Of a stretch of DNA of 36,183 nt, positions 7,182 to 15,894 are shown one piece after another. The notes below the pieces were generated by a model. It saw nothing but the letters and a program-made list of their open reading frames with translations, did not search any database and was not told the origin of the DNA. This DNA is from Myxococcales bacterium. Its GTDB lineage: Bacteria > Myxococcota_A > Polyangia > JAAYKL01. The position numbers and the translations under genes are program-made. The stretch spans positions 1 to 36,183 of the forward strand of contig JAAYKL010000042.1 of NCBI GenBank assembly GCA_012522445.1, in the 5' to 3' direction. Positions within the stretch are counted from its first letter, which is position 1, and each line of letters starts with the position of its first letter.

Positions 7182-8858
7182 TCAGGGCGACGCGGTGCCC
7201 TCTCCCGAAGCCGGTGCTGTCGTTTTGTCCGAAGGCGACGACGGCGTTGGCCCCGTCCCCGCCCCTGCTTTGGGTCCGCTGCCGATGTAGACCAAGCCCG
7301 CGATCAACAGGCCAATCAGCACCAAGGCGATGATCAGCGCGACCCACATCTGCGCGCGAGAGCGCTCTTCGGGCGAGGCGCTGGGCGGCAGGGAGTCGAA
7401 GGCACGCGCCCCAGAGAGGAGCGCCCCCAACCCGGAGGCAGGCTGGGCATCGGCTTGAAAGCGCCGGCGCCACCCGGAGTCGTTTTGGGGATCCAGTTCG
7501 CCGCTGCGCCGCGCGCGCGACAGGGTGGACATGGCCTCTTGGATGCCCTCGGGCGGCGTCAACTCGCGGGTGCGCTCCAGGGCCTCGCCCAAGGCGCGGA
7601 TGCGATCCGGGTTGCCCAACACGCGATCGGTGTCGACATTGGTGAGGCTGTAGTGCCCGCCCGACGGTTGTCGTTTGCCCGCCGAGGTCACCGGCACTGG
7701 CGCGGGCATCGCCGCGGCGCGGTGGTCTTCGGAGAGCCAGCGGAACAAGCTCTCGGCGGCGCGGACGGCGCGCTCCCCGTGGGCATCGACGCCACGCAGA
7801 TGGGCCTCTGCGGAGTCTGGGTAGGGCAACAACGCCCCGGCGCGCAACATGGCCACCGCGGCGCGCTCCAGGGACACGCGGTCTTTTTCGCTGCCCACGA
7901 TGCGCCGGACATCCACCTCGGAGCCACCGCTGGCGATGGTCTCGAGCACCTCCTTGGAGGCACCGCCCAAGGTGTTGGCCAGCTCTTGGCACAGCGCCGT
8001 GCTGACGGTGAAGTTCGGCGCGCGCTGCCCGGGCAGCATGGCCTCGGGGCCGATGAAGCGCGTGATGAGCGCCGCGGCGCGTTCCAGTTGCTCTTCGAGG
8101 GGCAAGAACAAATTGTGGGGGCGCGGCCCGGAGTCCGGTGCGCGAAAGGTCCAGTGCCCGCTGTCGCACAGCAGGAGCTGTACAAAGGCCAGGTCGCCCT
8201 CGCTCTCGTCGCCGCCCACCCCCCGGCGCAAAATAGAGCGCGCGTGGCCGTTTTCGAAGTCGACGTCGAAGACATTCCAGGAGTCGTTGACGGACAGGCG
8301 CCCGGAGAGGCCGGCGCTGTTGAAGACGCGCAACAGGCTGGACATGCCGGTCAAATCGACGCGATCGGCGAGATTTCGCCCCGCCGCGATGCGCTCTTCG
8401 AGGAGGCGCACCGGCGTTAAGGCCTCGGCCAGGCGCTCCAGCACGCGATCGGTTTGCACGATTTCGACGCCCTCGCGCTCTTCCCACCACTTCATTAATA
8501 GCGCGGGTGTCCAGCGCAGCAGCGGGTGGCGGTGAAAGCGCTTGAGCATCCACCAGCCGGGCTCCCCCGGGCGCGTAATTTGCGAGATGGCCGCATCCGG
8601 TGCAAAGCGCAGGGCCTCGCGGTATCCCGTGCCGTCCACTGGCGCGGTCAGCGCGTTGACCCCGTGGGCGCGCAGCTCGGCTTGCAGGTGGGCCAGGCGC
8701 GGTGGGGAGTCCCCCAGGAGCAACACGCGCAAGCCCTTCACCCGCGGCGCAGAATGGGTGTCGATGAAGGCGCGCTCACCGGAGAGATTGGCCACGTCTT
8801 GCCACGAATCGGCGGTGTACAAATCGCTGCGTCTTTTGTTGTTGTCTTTCGATGACAC
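7182..8858 (-). CDS. Degenerate-receiver / DUF4388 (PATAN) protein with C-terminal membrane helix
   Basis: With the GTG at 8858 the protein has 558 residues. This start is chosen because GAGGGA lies 6 bases upstream (8865-8870); an in-frame ATG at 8960 would add an unconvincing Gly/Cys-rich leader. Residues about 43-150 (GLRVLLLGDSPPRLAHLQAE onward) look like a receiver-like alpha/beta domain without a clear phosphoacceptor. Residues about 168-300 (TGMSSLLRVFNSAGLSGRLS, then a FDVDFENG strand pair) match DUF4388/PATAN, common in deltaproteobacterial signalling proteins. A Pro/Ser/Arg-rich stretch follows, then one transmembrane helix (about 504-525) and a Gly/Pro/Thr/Ser tail. It is probably a membrane-attached signalling or gliding-type scaffold protein. 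It is divergent from the TetR gene. Function is not established. Confidence 0.75.
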   Translation of the reverse strand: MSSKDNNKRRSDLYTADSWQDVANLSGERAFIDTHSAPRVKGLRVLLLGDSPPRLAHLQAELRAHGVNALTAPVDGTGYREALRFAPDAAISQITRPGEPGWWMLKRFHRHPLLRWTPALLMKWWEEREGVEIVQTDRVLERLAEALTPVRLLEERIAAGRNLADRVDLTGMSSLLRVFNSAGLSGRLSVNDSWNVFDVDFENGHARSILRRGVGGDESEGDLAFVQLLLCDSGHWTFRAPDSGPRPHNLFLPLEEQLERAAALITRFIGPEAMLPGQRAPNFTVSTALCQELANTLGGASKEVLETIASGGSEVDVRRIVGSEKDRVSLERAAVAMLRAGALLPYPDSAEAHLRGVDAHGERAVRAAESLFRWLSEDHRAAAMPAPVPVTSAGKRQPSGGHYSLTNVDTDRVLGNPDRIRALGEALERTRELTPPEGIQEAMSTLSRARRSGELDPQNDSGWRRRFQADAQPASGLGALLSGARAFDSLPPSASPEERSRAQMWVALIIALVLIGLLIAGLVYIGSGPKAGAGTGPTPSSPSDKTTAPASGEGTASP

Positions 8859-8864
8859 CTGCAG

Positions 8865-8870
8865 TCCCTC
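8865..8870 (-). promoter_or_regulatory. Ribosome binding site selecting the GTG start of the DUF4388 gene
   Basis: GAGGGA on the minus strand lies six bases before the GTG at 8858. No comparable site precedes the upstream in-frame ATG codons. Confidence 0.5.
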
Positions 8871-8912
8871 GTCGCCCCCAAAAGGCCATGATTTTACCCT
8901 ACACCCTAGACA

Positions 8913-8950
8913 GGCGCATGCCAAATCGTTACCTTGGCGGCCCATGCGCC
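8913..8950. promoter_or_regulatory. Inverted repeat in the divergent TetR/DUF4388 intergenic region
   Basis: GGCGCATG (8913-8920) and CATGCGCC (8943-8950) form a perfect 8-bp inverted repeat with a 22-bp gap. Overlapping GCATGCC (8916-8922) and GGCATGC (8956-8962) add a second pair. They lie between the divergent genes, where a TetR-family protein would be expected to bind its own control region. Whether this is an operator is a guess from position. Confidence 0.3.
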
Positions 8951-9013
8951 CTTGCGGCATGCAACCCGGTCCCGCCCGGCGATGTGCGGCGCGGCCCCAA
9001 CACAGAGTGCCCC

Positions 9014-9625
9014 ATGGAACCCATCGAGCGAAGATCGCAAATCCTCATGCACGCCGCCACCTTGTTCGGGGAGCGCGGCTACCACAACACCTCCATCCAC
9101 GACATCATCACGGCGGCGGGGGTCGCCCGGGGCACCTTTTATCTGTACTTTGCCAACAAGCGAAACATCTTCGAAGAGCTGGTCGACATCCTGCTCATGC
9201 GCCTGAGCAACTGCATCCAACCCGTGGACACCGACTCCGAAGAGGCCACAGCCCGCGAGCAGCTCCTCGACAACATGGTGCGCATTTTGGCCCTGCTGAG
9301 CAGCGAGCCCGCCCTCCTGTCCATCCTGCTCAAGGGCGCCGTCAACCTCGACAAAGAGATCGACGAGAAGCTCACCGACTTTTACGCGAAACTGCGCCTC
9401 GTCATCGAGAGTTCCCTGCGCCTGGGCAGCGAAATTGGCATCCTGCGCCCCTGCGACATCCAACTGGCCGCCCAAGTGGCCCTGGGGGCCATCAAGGAGA
9501 TCCTCACCGGGCACCTCGACGGGCACCCGTCCCTCACCTCCGAAGAAGAAATCCGCGCCCAGGCATCGGCCCTGCTCGACATCTTTGCCCACGGCGTCCT
9601 CGCCCAGGGCAAGCGCATTCCCTAA
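9014..9625 (+). CDS. TetR-family transcriptional regulator
   Basis: The product has 203 residues. The ATG at 9014 is chosen because the protein then begins directly at the TetR DNA-binding domain (IERRSQILMHAATLFGERGY). The helix-turn-helix and the family signature continue to about residue 55 (TSIHDIITAAGVARGTFYLY, then FANK). The C-terminal ~140 residues are helical and form the ligand and dimer domain, without an identifiable ligand. No strong ribosome binding site precedes the start. It heads a same-strand run with larB 48 bases downstream, so it may control the lar/murI operon or the divergent DUF4388 gene. Confidence 0.9.
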   Translation: MEPIERRSQILMHAATLFGERGYHNTSIHDIITAAGVARGTFYLYFANKRNIFEELVDILLMRLSNCIQPVDTDSEEATAREQLLDNMVRILALLSSEPALLSILLKGAVNLDKEIDEKLTDFYAKLRLVIESSLRLGSEIGILRPCDIQLAAQVALGAIKEILTGHLDGHPSLTSEEEIRAQASALLDIFAHGVLAQGKRIP

Positions 9626-9673
9626 CCCCGCTGCGCGTTGGTCTATCCCGACAAGCGTGCTACAAGGACCGCG

Positions 9674-10489
9674 ATGAAACCCGAACTGCTGCGACAACTG
9701 CTCGAGAAAGTGCAACAGCGCGATCTGGCCATCGACGACGCCCTGGAGGCCCTGGCCACGCTGCCCTTCGGCGAGACCCCCTCGGCCACCATCGACCACC
9801 ACCGCGCCCTGCGCACCGGGCTCCCCGAAGCCGTCTTCGGCGAAACCAAGACCGCCGCGCAAATCGTCGAGATCGCAACCGCCATCATCGCCGCCGGGCA
9901 AGATGTCCTGGTGACCCGCGTCTCCCCCGAGAAGGCCGCCCAAGTGCGACACGCCCTGCCCGACATGGTCTACGAGCTATCGGCCAACGCCCTGGTGCAC
10001 CGCACCGGCGACGCGACCAGCGACGCGACAAACAGCGACGCGCGCGGCACCATCGTTGTGGTCACGGCGGGCACCTCCGACTTGCCGGTGGCCCACGAAG
10101 CCCTCCTCACCGCCGAGCTGGCCGGCAACCCGACGCACCTGATCAACGACGTGGGCATCGCCGGTCTGCACCGCTTGCTCCACCACCTGCCCCGCCTGCG
10201 CGACGCCAGCGTCATCATCGCCGTCGCCGGCATGGAGGGCGCCCTGCCCTCGGTGGTCGCCAGCCTGGTAAGCTGCCCGGTCATCGCCGTGCCAACCTCC
10301 GTGGGTTACGGGGTGAGCCGCGGTGGCTTTGTCGCCCTGCTCAGCATGCTCAGCACCTGCGTGCCCGGCGTCACCCTGGTCAACATCGACAACGGATACG
10401 GCGCGGGATGTGCCGCGTCCCTCATCAACCGAAACCGCAACCCCCACGCCCCAGAAAGCCCCCAGGCCCATGCCCGCACAACCCCCTGA
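9674..10489 (+). CDS. larB: LarB, nickel-pincer cofactor biosynthesis
   Basis: The product has 271 residues. The ATG at 9674 has AAGGAC upstream and is preferred to an in-frame TTG at 9638. The N-terminal part (LLRQLLEKVQ..., DHHRALRTGLPEAVFGETKT) and the PurE-like C-terminal half (VVTAGTSDLPVAHEAL, AVAGMEGALPSVVASL, PTSVGYG) are typical of LarB. In the characterised pathway LarB carboxylates the pyridinium ring of nicotinic acid adenine dinucleotide and releases AMP, giving the biscarboxylated mononucleotide that LarE then sulfurates. It is followed directly by larC. larE and the lactate racemase larA are not in this window, so the cofactor's client enzyme must be encoded elsewhere. Confidence 0.92.
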   Translation: MKPELLRQLLEKVQQRDLAIDDALEALATLPFGETPSATIDHHRALRTGLPEAVFGETKTAAQIVEIATAIIAAGQDVLVTRVSPEKAAQVRHALPDMVYELSANALVHRTGDATSDATNSDARGTIVVVTAGTSDLPVAHEALLTAELAGNPTHLINDVGIAGLHRLLHHLPRLRDASVIIAVAGMEGALPSVVASLVSCPVIAVPTSVGYGVSRGGFVALLSMLSTCVPGVTLVNIDNGYGAGCAASLINRNRNPHAPESPQAHARTTP

Positions 10490-10499
10490 GCGCGCCCCC

Positions 10500-11766
10500 A
10501 TGCGCCCCATCCTCTACCTCGACTGCTTCAGCGGACTCGCGGGCGACATGATTGTGGCGGCCCTGCTCGACCTCGGCGTCCCCTGGGCGCTGCTCGAGAC
10601 CACCGCCAAGGCCCTGCCCCTCGAAGGCTACGCCCTGCGCACCGAGCGCACCGAGCGCAACAGCATCTACGCGACGCGCTTCATCGTCGACGTCGACGAG
10701 GCCGCACAACCGCACCGCCATTACAGCGACATCCGCCACATGCTCGAACACGCCGCCCTGCCCAGCGACGTACGCGATCTCGCCCTGTCGATATTTGCGC
10801 ACATCGCGCGCGCCGAGGCCCGGGTGCACGGCACCAGCATCGACCACGTACACTTCCACGAGGTCGGCGCCGTCGACTCCATCATCGATATCGTCTGCGC
10901 GGCGGCGGCCCTGCGCCACCTGGACGCCCAGGTCGTGTGCGCCCCCATCCCCTTGGGCACGGGCTTTGTCGCCACCCAGCACGGACAGCTCCCGGTACCG
11001 GCCCCGGCCACCCTGCTCATCCTCGAGGGCATCCCCGTGGTGGGCACCGACATCCGCGCCGAGCTCACCACCCCCACCGGTGCGGCCATCGCCCGCGCCA
11101 CCGCCGCACGCTTCGGCACCCTGCCCGCCCTGACGCCCACGGCCATCGGCTTCGGCGCCGGAGCGCGCTCCCTCGACGCACAGCCCAACGTGCTGCGGGC
11201 CATCTTGGGCACGCCCGCCGACGCGGTCCACACCGGCCCCCTGGCCCTCCTCGAAGCCAACATCGACGACATGAGCGGTGAGATCGCCGCCTTTGCCGCG
11301 GCCCAACTCCGCGACGCTGGCGCCCTGGACGTCTGGTTCACCCCCATTCAAATGAAAAAAGACCGCCCGGGCGTACAGCTCTCCGTCTTGTGCCGCCAAG
11401 CCGACGCCGAGGCCCTCTGCGAAATCCTACTGGCCGAGACCACCACCATCGGCGTGCGCCAACAGGCCGTCGCCCGCACCGAAATGCGCCGCACGCACAT
11501 CTCGGTGACGACGCCCCACGGCGACGTGCGGGTCAAGGTGGCCACCCACCACAGCGGCCGCCAAAATGTCGCGCCGGAGTTCGCCGACTGCGAGGCCGTA
11601 GCCCGACGCCACGGCGTCCCCCTCAAAAAAATCATGGCCCTGGCCACCGCCGCTGCCTGGCGGGCATTGGACACGCCCCCCGCAGCACAATCCGCTCACC
11701 ACCACCACGATCATGACCACGGACACGACCATGACCACGGACACGACCATGACCACGGACACGACC

Positions 11767-11780
<14 letters not shown>
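10500..11780 (+). CDS. larC: LarC, nickel insertion into the pincer nucleotide, with His-rich tail
   Basis: From the ATG at 10500 the protein has 426 residues and opens MRPILYLDCFSGLAGDM, the usual LarC start; an in-frame ATG at 10470 inside larB would add ten residues. DHVHFHEVGAVDSIIDIV, TPTGAAI and EANIDDMSGE are LarC (DUF111) motifs. LarC uses CTP to insert nickel into the bisthiocarboxylated pincer nucleotide. Unlike the Lactobacillus gene, which needs a frameshift, this is one uninterrupted frame. The last ~27 residues are almost entirely His, Asp and Gly (HHHHDHDHG, then repeated HDHDHG), a probable nickel-binding tail. The 3' end overlaps murI by 14 bases. Confidence 0.93.
11713..11766 (+). 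repeat. 18-bp tandem repeats shared by the larC tail and the murI 5' end
   Basis: Three exact copies of atgaccacggacacgacc, followed by a partial fourth (ATGACC at the murI start). In the larC frame they encode the His/Asp/Gly tail. In the murI frame each copy reads MTTDTT, so in-frame ATGs occur at 11713, 11731, 11749 and 11767. The unit length preserves both frames on expansion or contraction. Confidence 0.95.
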
Positions 11781-12576
<796 letters not shown>

Positions 12577-12584
12577 GGTTATCC

Positions 12585-13241
12585 ATGTACAAAACCAGCG
12601 ACACCCAAGGGCGCCTCGACGCCATCAATCCCCAACACCCCGGCGCCTGGGGCCTCTTCCTGCGGCACGCCGAGCGCTTCCCCATCGAGAGCGCCGACGA
12701 CGTCTTCCGCGCGGGGCTCACCGACCAGGGCCGCCGCGACGCACACGCCCTGGGCCGCGCCTTGCGCCACCTCCCCATCGCCGCCGCCATCTCCAGCCCG
12801 GTACAGCGCTGCATCGACACGGCCCGGCACATCCTCGAGGGCTACGGCATGTCCGCCACCGACGCCGACGCGCGGGTGACCACCGACGACACGCTGCTGG
12901 AGGTCTTCATCGAAAACGGACGCCTGGCCCGCGAGGAGTTCACCCGGCTCGACCCCATCCACGCCATCCTCGAACACCTGGAGGGGGCCACCATCCCCGG
13001 GCTGCGCTCCGTCAAGACCGGCGCCGAACAGCTCCTGCACTTCTCGCTCTCGCACCTCCGCGACAACGCCCTCACCCTCTTCCTCACGCACGACTCCATC
13101 ATCATGCCGCTGCGCAGGCACTGGTGCGGCACCCGGTACAGCCTCGAGAAATGGCAACCCTTTCTCAGCGGCGCCCTCATCCACCAAACCCCCGACGCCG
13201 TGACAGTGGACGGCCACACCGCCGTGCTCACGCCGCCATGA
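12585..13241 (+). CDS. Histidine phosphatase superfamily protein
   Basis: The product has 218 residues from the ATG at 12585, with GAGG overlapping the murI stop codon as ribosome binding site. LFLRHAERF supplies the RHxE catalytic motif of the phosphoglycerate-mutase-like branch (the phosphorylated histidine lies in RHAE), followed by GLTDQGRRDAHALGRAL, SSPVQRCIDTA and, near the C-terminus, the second catalytic histidine in LFLTHDSII. These are the four landmarks of the fold. The substrate cannot be told from sequence. The 3' end overlaps the next gene by the sequence ATGA. Confidence 0.85.
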   Translation: MYKTSDTQGRLDAINPQHPGAWGLFLRHAERFPIESADDVFRAGLTDQGRRDAHALGRALRHLPIAAAISSPVQRCIDTARHILEGYGMSATDADARVTTDDTLLEVFIENGRLAREEFTRLDPIHAILEHLEGATIPGLRSVKTGAEQLLHFSLSHLRDNALTLFLTHDSIIMPLRRHWCGTRYSLEKWQPFLSGALIHQTPDAVTVDGHTAVLTPP

Positions 13242-13738
13242 ACCGCCGCCACAAGCGCCGACCGCGCCGTTCGCAGCCCCTGCCCATCGCCGACATCACC
13301 TCCATCCAGGTGCAGAGCCTCTACCGCGGCAACCCGGAGGTCCACCCCCACCTCTGGACCCGCTGGACCCACATCGCCGGGGCGCAACTCGCGCAGCGCA
13401 CCTTCCCCCTCAAGCTGCAAAAGGGCCTCCTGTTTGTGGGGGTCTCCAGCTCGACGTGGATGCAGCAAATTTCGTTTTTGCGCGACGAGCTCCTCCAGCG
13501 CATCGCACAAGAGGTGGGCCCCGGTGTGGTGACGGAGATCCGGCTCATGCTCGACCCGGTGCCGCGCCACCCCACAGCTTCCCCGCCGCCGCAAAAACAC
13601 GCGACGCCCAGCGCCCCCGACGACATCGACGAAGCCTCCATCCCCGAAGACATCCAGCAAATGGTGGCGCACATCGACAACGCGGAGCTGGCCCAAGCCT
13701 TGGCCCGCGCCATCACCGCCTTCAGCCGGCGCCATTAA
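13238..13738 (+). CDS. DUF721 (DciA-like) protein
   Basis: The product has 166 residues, starting at the ATG that overlaps the upstream stop codon. After a very basic N-terminus (MNRRHKRRPRRS), residues about 16-105 carry the DUF721 pattern, including LWTRWTHIAG, LKLQKGLLFVGVSSSTWMQQ and SFLRDELLQRI. DUF721 proteins include DciA, which helps load the DnaB helicase in bacteria without DnaC/DnaI; dnaB lies about 8 kb away in this window. A Pro/Ala-rich linker and a C-terminal helix (IDNAELAQALARAITAF) follow. It is the last gene of the TetR-lar-murI run. The family is clear from the pattern, the DciA function is inferred. Confidence 0.75.
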   Translation: MNRRHKRRPRRSQPLPIADITSIQVQSLYRGNPEVHPHLWTRWTHIAGAQLAQRTFPLKLQKGLLFVGVSSSTWMQQISFLRDELLQRIAQEVGPGVVTEIRLMLDPVPRHPTASPPPQKHATPSAPDDIDEASIPEDIQQMVAHIDNAELAQALARAITAFSRRH

Positions 13739-13805
13739 ATCCCCCGACGACGCCAAGGCCCCCGACGCGGTTCACGCGCCCTGCATCATTGCGGTTATGT
13801 GGCGA

Positions 13806-14846
13806 TTAGAGTTCGACGGTTTCGAGGCGGATGCGCTCGCGGTCGCCGATGCCCAGGCCGAGCTGTTCGGAGAGCGCCAGGTGCACCACGGGACGGCGCA
13901 CCGAAGCCAGGGGGCGCAGCTTGTTTTCGGCGCGGTAGCGTTCGACCACCTCGGCGCAGATGCAGTCCATGGCCACGGGATCGGTGGTGGCGTAAATGGT
14001 GTCGTGCACGGCGGTGGCCTTGGGGTTGTGCTTGGGGCCGCCGTCGTACAGGCAGAACGAGCCGTCGACGATGGTGAGGCGCACCCGCGAGCGGATGGCG
14101 TCGTGGGCGTAAAAGTGCGGCAACGCCGTGGCGTGGGCGGTGTGCATCATGGCCGGGCGCTCCACGCAGCCGTACACCATGTTTTTCATGGCGCAGGTAA
14201 TGCCGCAGAGGTCGTGGTCTTTGATGAGCGGCACGTTGATGACCGCCGTGGTCCACAGCAAGGTCTTGGCCAACTTGCCCTGGCCGCCGCCCGGGGTCAC
14301 CGTTGTTTTGTCCTCGTAGCCCAGCACGGCGTGGTTGATGATGCGGAGCTGGCCGGGCTTCTCCTGCCAGCCGAAGCGCGCCCCGCGCATGTTGCCGCCA
14401 AACTGGTCGAAGATCATGATGTTTTCGTCGGGGACTCCCGCCGCGCGCACGCCCTCGACGATGGGGTCGACCACCTCCTTCATCGTGCTGGCCATGCGCC
14501 CGCCCAGCACGTTGATTTTGATGCCCACGCGGTCGTCCGGCCGGACAAAGGTGCCGTACGCAGCGGCCAGGTCGCTCTTGCCGCAGAGCGTTTTCACGGC
14601 GGTGTGCACCGCTTCGCGCGCCGCCTCGGGGTTGGGAAAGCGCCCCGTCACCAGGCCCTTTTTGTGCACCGCCACCACATGCCCCGGCCCCGTGGTCGCC
14701 GGCACCAGGCGTGGTTCGGTCACCGGAGCCTCGGCCGCCGCATCGGCACTGCCCAACACCGCGAGCCCCCCGGCCGCCAAGGCGCTGACCTTGAGGCATT
14801 CTCTGCGAGACATTCCATGCGTTTCTGAGTAGTCTTTCCGGCTCAT
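13806..14846 (-). CDS. Tat-exported DUF362 domain protein
   Basis: The product has 346 residues. The ATG at 14846 is chosen over one nine codons upstream because AAGGAGG lies at 14852-14858. A twin-arginine signal (MSRRECLKVSALAAGG, residues 12-27) with a hydrophobic stretch ending in an Ala-rich cleavage region marks export as a folded protein. The remainder matches DUF362: RPDDRVGIKINVLGG, MKEVVDPIVEGVRAAGVP, INVPLIKDHDLCGITCAMKN and DPVAMDCICAEV. DUF362 proteins are often iron-sulfur associated. Here scattered cysteines are present but no CxxCxxCxxxC ferredoxin motif. It is divergent from cysQ-iorAB-paaK. Function unknown. Confidence 0.85.
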   Translation of the reverse strand: MSRKDYSETHGMSRRECLKVSALAAGGLAVLGSADAAAEAPVTEPRLVPATTGPGHVVAVHKKGLVTGRFPNPEAAREAVHTAVKTLCGKSDLAAAYGTFVRPDDRVGIKINVLGGRMASTMKEVVDPIVEGVRAAGVPDENIMIFDQFGGNMRGARFGWQEKPGQLRIINHAVLGYEDKTTVTPGGGQGKLAKTLLWTTAVINVPLIKDHDLCGITCAMKNMVYGCVERPAMMHTAHATALPHFYAHDAIRSRVRLTIVDGSFCLYDGGPKHNPKATAVHDTIYATTDPVAMDCICAEVVERYRAENKLRPLASVRRPVVHLALSEQLGLGIGDRERIRLETVEL

Positions 14847-14904
14847 GAAGGCCTCCTTCATTTTCGAACCCAAACTCTACAAGGTTTCTCCAAAGGAACA
14901 CAAC

Positions 14905-15894
14905 ATGCACCGCCACAAAAAAGAACGCGCCGCTGCCCTCGAAGCCGTCATCGCCGCCGCCGATTTGTGCCGCGCCATTCAAAGCGACATCGCCCCCGAG
15001 GCCATCGAAAAACAAGACCGCAGCCCCGTCACCCTGGCGGACTACGGCGCCCAAGCCCTAATTTGCCGCGCCCTGTCCCAGCGCTTCCCGGACGACCCCA
15101 TCATCGCCGAAGAGGACGCCGCCTTCCTGCGCCAGGCCGAAAACGCACCGCTGCGCAACGCCCTACACCAACGCGTGCGCGCCTGCGTCCCGGACGCCAC
15201 CGAGGCCCAAGTCCTCGACTGGATCGACCGCGGCCACCACGACGCCACCGCCGCGCGCTTCTGGTCCCTCGACCCCGTGGACGGCACCAAGGGCTTCTTG
15301 CGCAAGGCCCAGTACGCCATCTCGCTGGCCCTCATCGAAGACGGCCACATCCGCGTGGGCGCCCTGTGCTGCCCCAACCTCGTGGCCTCCGATGGCAGCG
15401 GTGCGGTGGGCTGCGCCTTCATCGCCGTCCAGGGACAAGGCGCCTTCGAGGTCGACCTACAGAGCCGCCGCGAGCGCCCCATCCGCGTCTCCGACGACGC
15501 CGACATCCGCCACATGCGCACCTGCGAGTCCGTGGAGGCCGCCCATTCGAGCCACGGGGACGCGCAGCGCATCAAAGCTCTCCTGGGCATCACCGCCGAC
15601 CCCGCGCGCCTCGACAGCCAGGCCAAGTACGCCGTGGTGGCCCGAGGAGACGCCGAGGCCTACCTGCGCCTGCCCAAAAACGCCGCATACCGCGAAAAAA
15701 TCTGGGACCACGCCGGCGGCGCCCTGCTCGTCACCGAGGCCGGCGGGCGTTTGAGCGACATCCACGGCCGCGCCCTGCGCTTCGACCAAGGCGCCACGCT
15801 CGCCGACAACCTGGGGGTCATCGTCACCAACGGGCCGCACCACGACGCCTTGCTCGCGGCCATCGCCCAACTCGACATCGGAAACTTCTCATGA
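14905..15894 (+). CDS. cysQ: 3'(2'),5'-bisphosphate nucleotidase (CysQ/HAL2-like)
   Basis: The product has 329 residues. AAAGGA at 14892-14897 supports the ATG at 14905. The protein belongs to the lithium-sensitive inositol monophosphatase family: IIAEED (66-71), the metal-binding motif DPVDGTKGFL (123-132) and WDHAGGALLVTEAGG (267-281). The GTKGF variant and length match HAL2/CysQ enzymes, which hydrolyse 3'-phosphoadenosine 5'-phosphate to AMP; other inositol-phosphatase activity cannot be excluded. Its stop codon overlaps the iorA start (ATGA at 15891), so it is translationally coupled to an indolepyruvate oxidoreductase operon, an unexpected partner. Confidence 0.85.
   Translation: MHRHKKERAAALEAVIAAADLCRAIQSDIAPEAIEKQDRSPVTLADYGAQALICRALSQRFPDDPIIAEEDAAFLRQAENAPLRNALHQRVRACVPDATEAQVLDWIDRGHHDATAARFWSLDPVDGTKGFLRKAQYAISLALIEDGHIRVGALCCPNLVASDGSGAVGCAFIAVQGQGAFEVDLQSRRERPIRVSDDADIRHMRTCESVEAAHSSHGDAQRIKALLGITADPARLDSQAKYAVVARGDAEAYLRLPKNAAYREKIWDHAGGALLVTEAGGRLSDIHGRALRFDQGATLADNLGVIVTNGPHHDALLAAIAQLDIGNFS

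Noticed and set aside
8542..10551. Long open frame across the TetR and larB genes
   Set aside because: Its translation is Arg/Pro/His-rich low complexity, as expected for an alternate frame of GC-rich genes, while TetR and LarB are clearly recognisable on the same DNA.
11713..11766. MurI starting at one of the three upstream repeat ATGs
   Set aside because: They would add MTTDTT repeats to an otherwise standard N-terminus. Kept as a finding but not used as the annotated start.
14967..15890. Extension of iorA upstream through cysQ in the same frame
   Set aside because: The translation before the ATG at 15891 is an Arg/Pro-rich shadow of cysQ; IorA homology begins right after that ATG.
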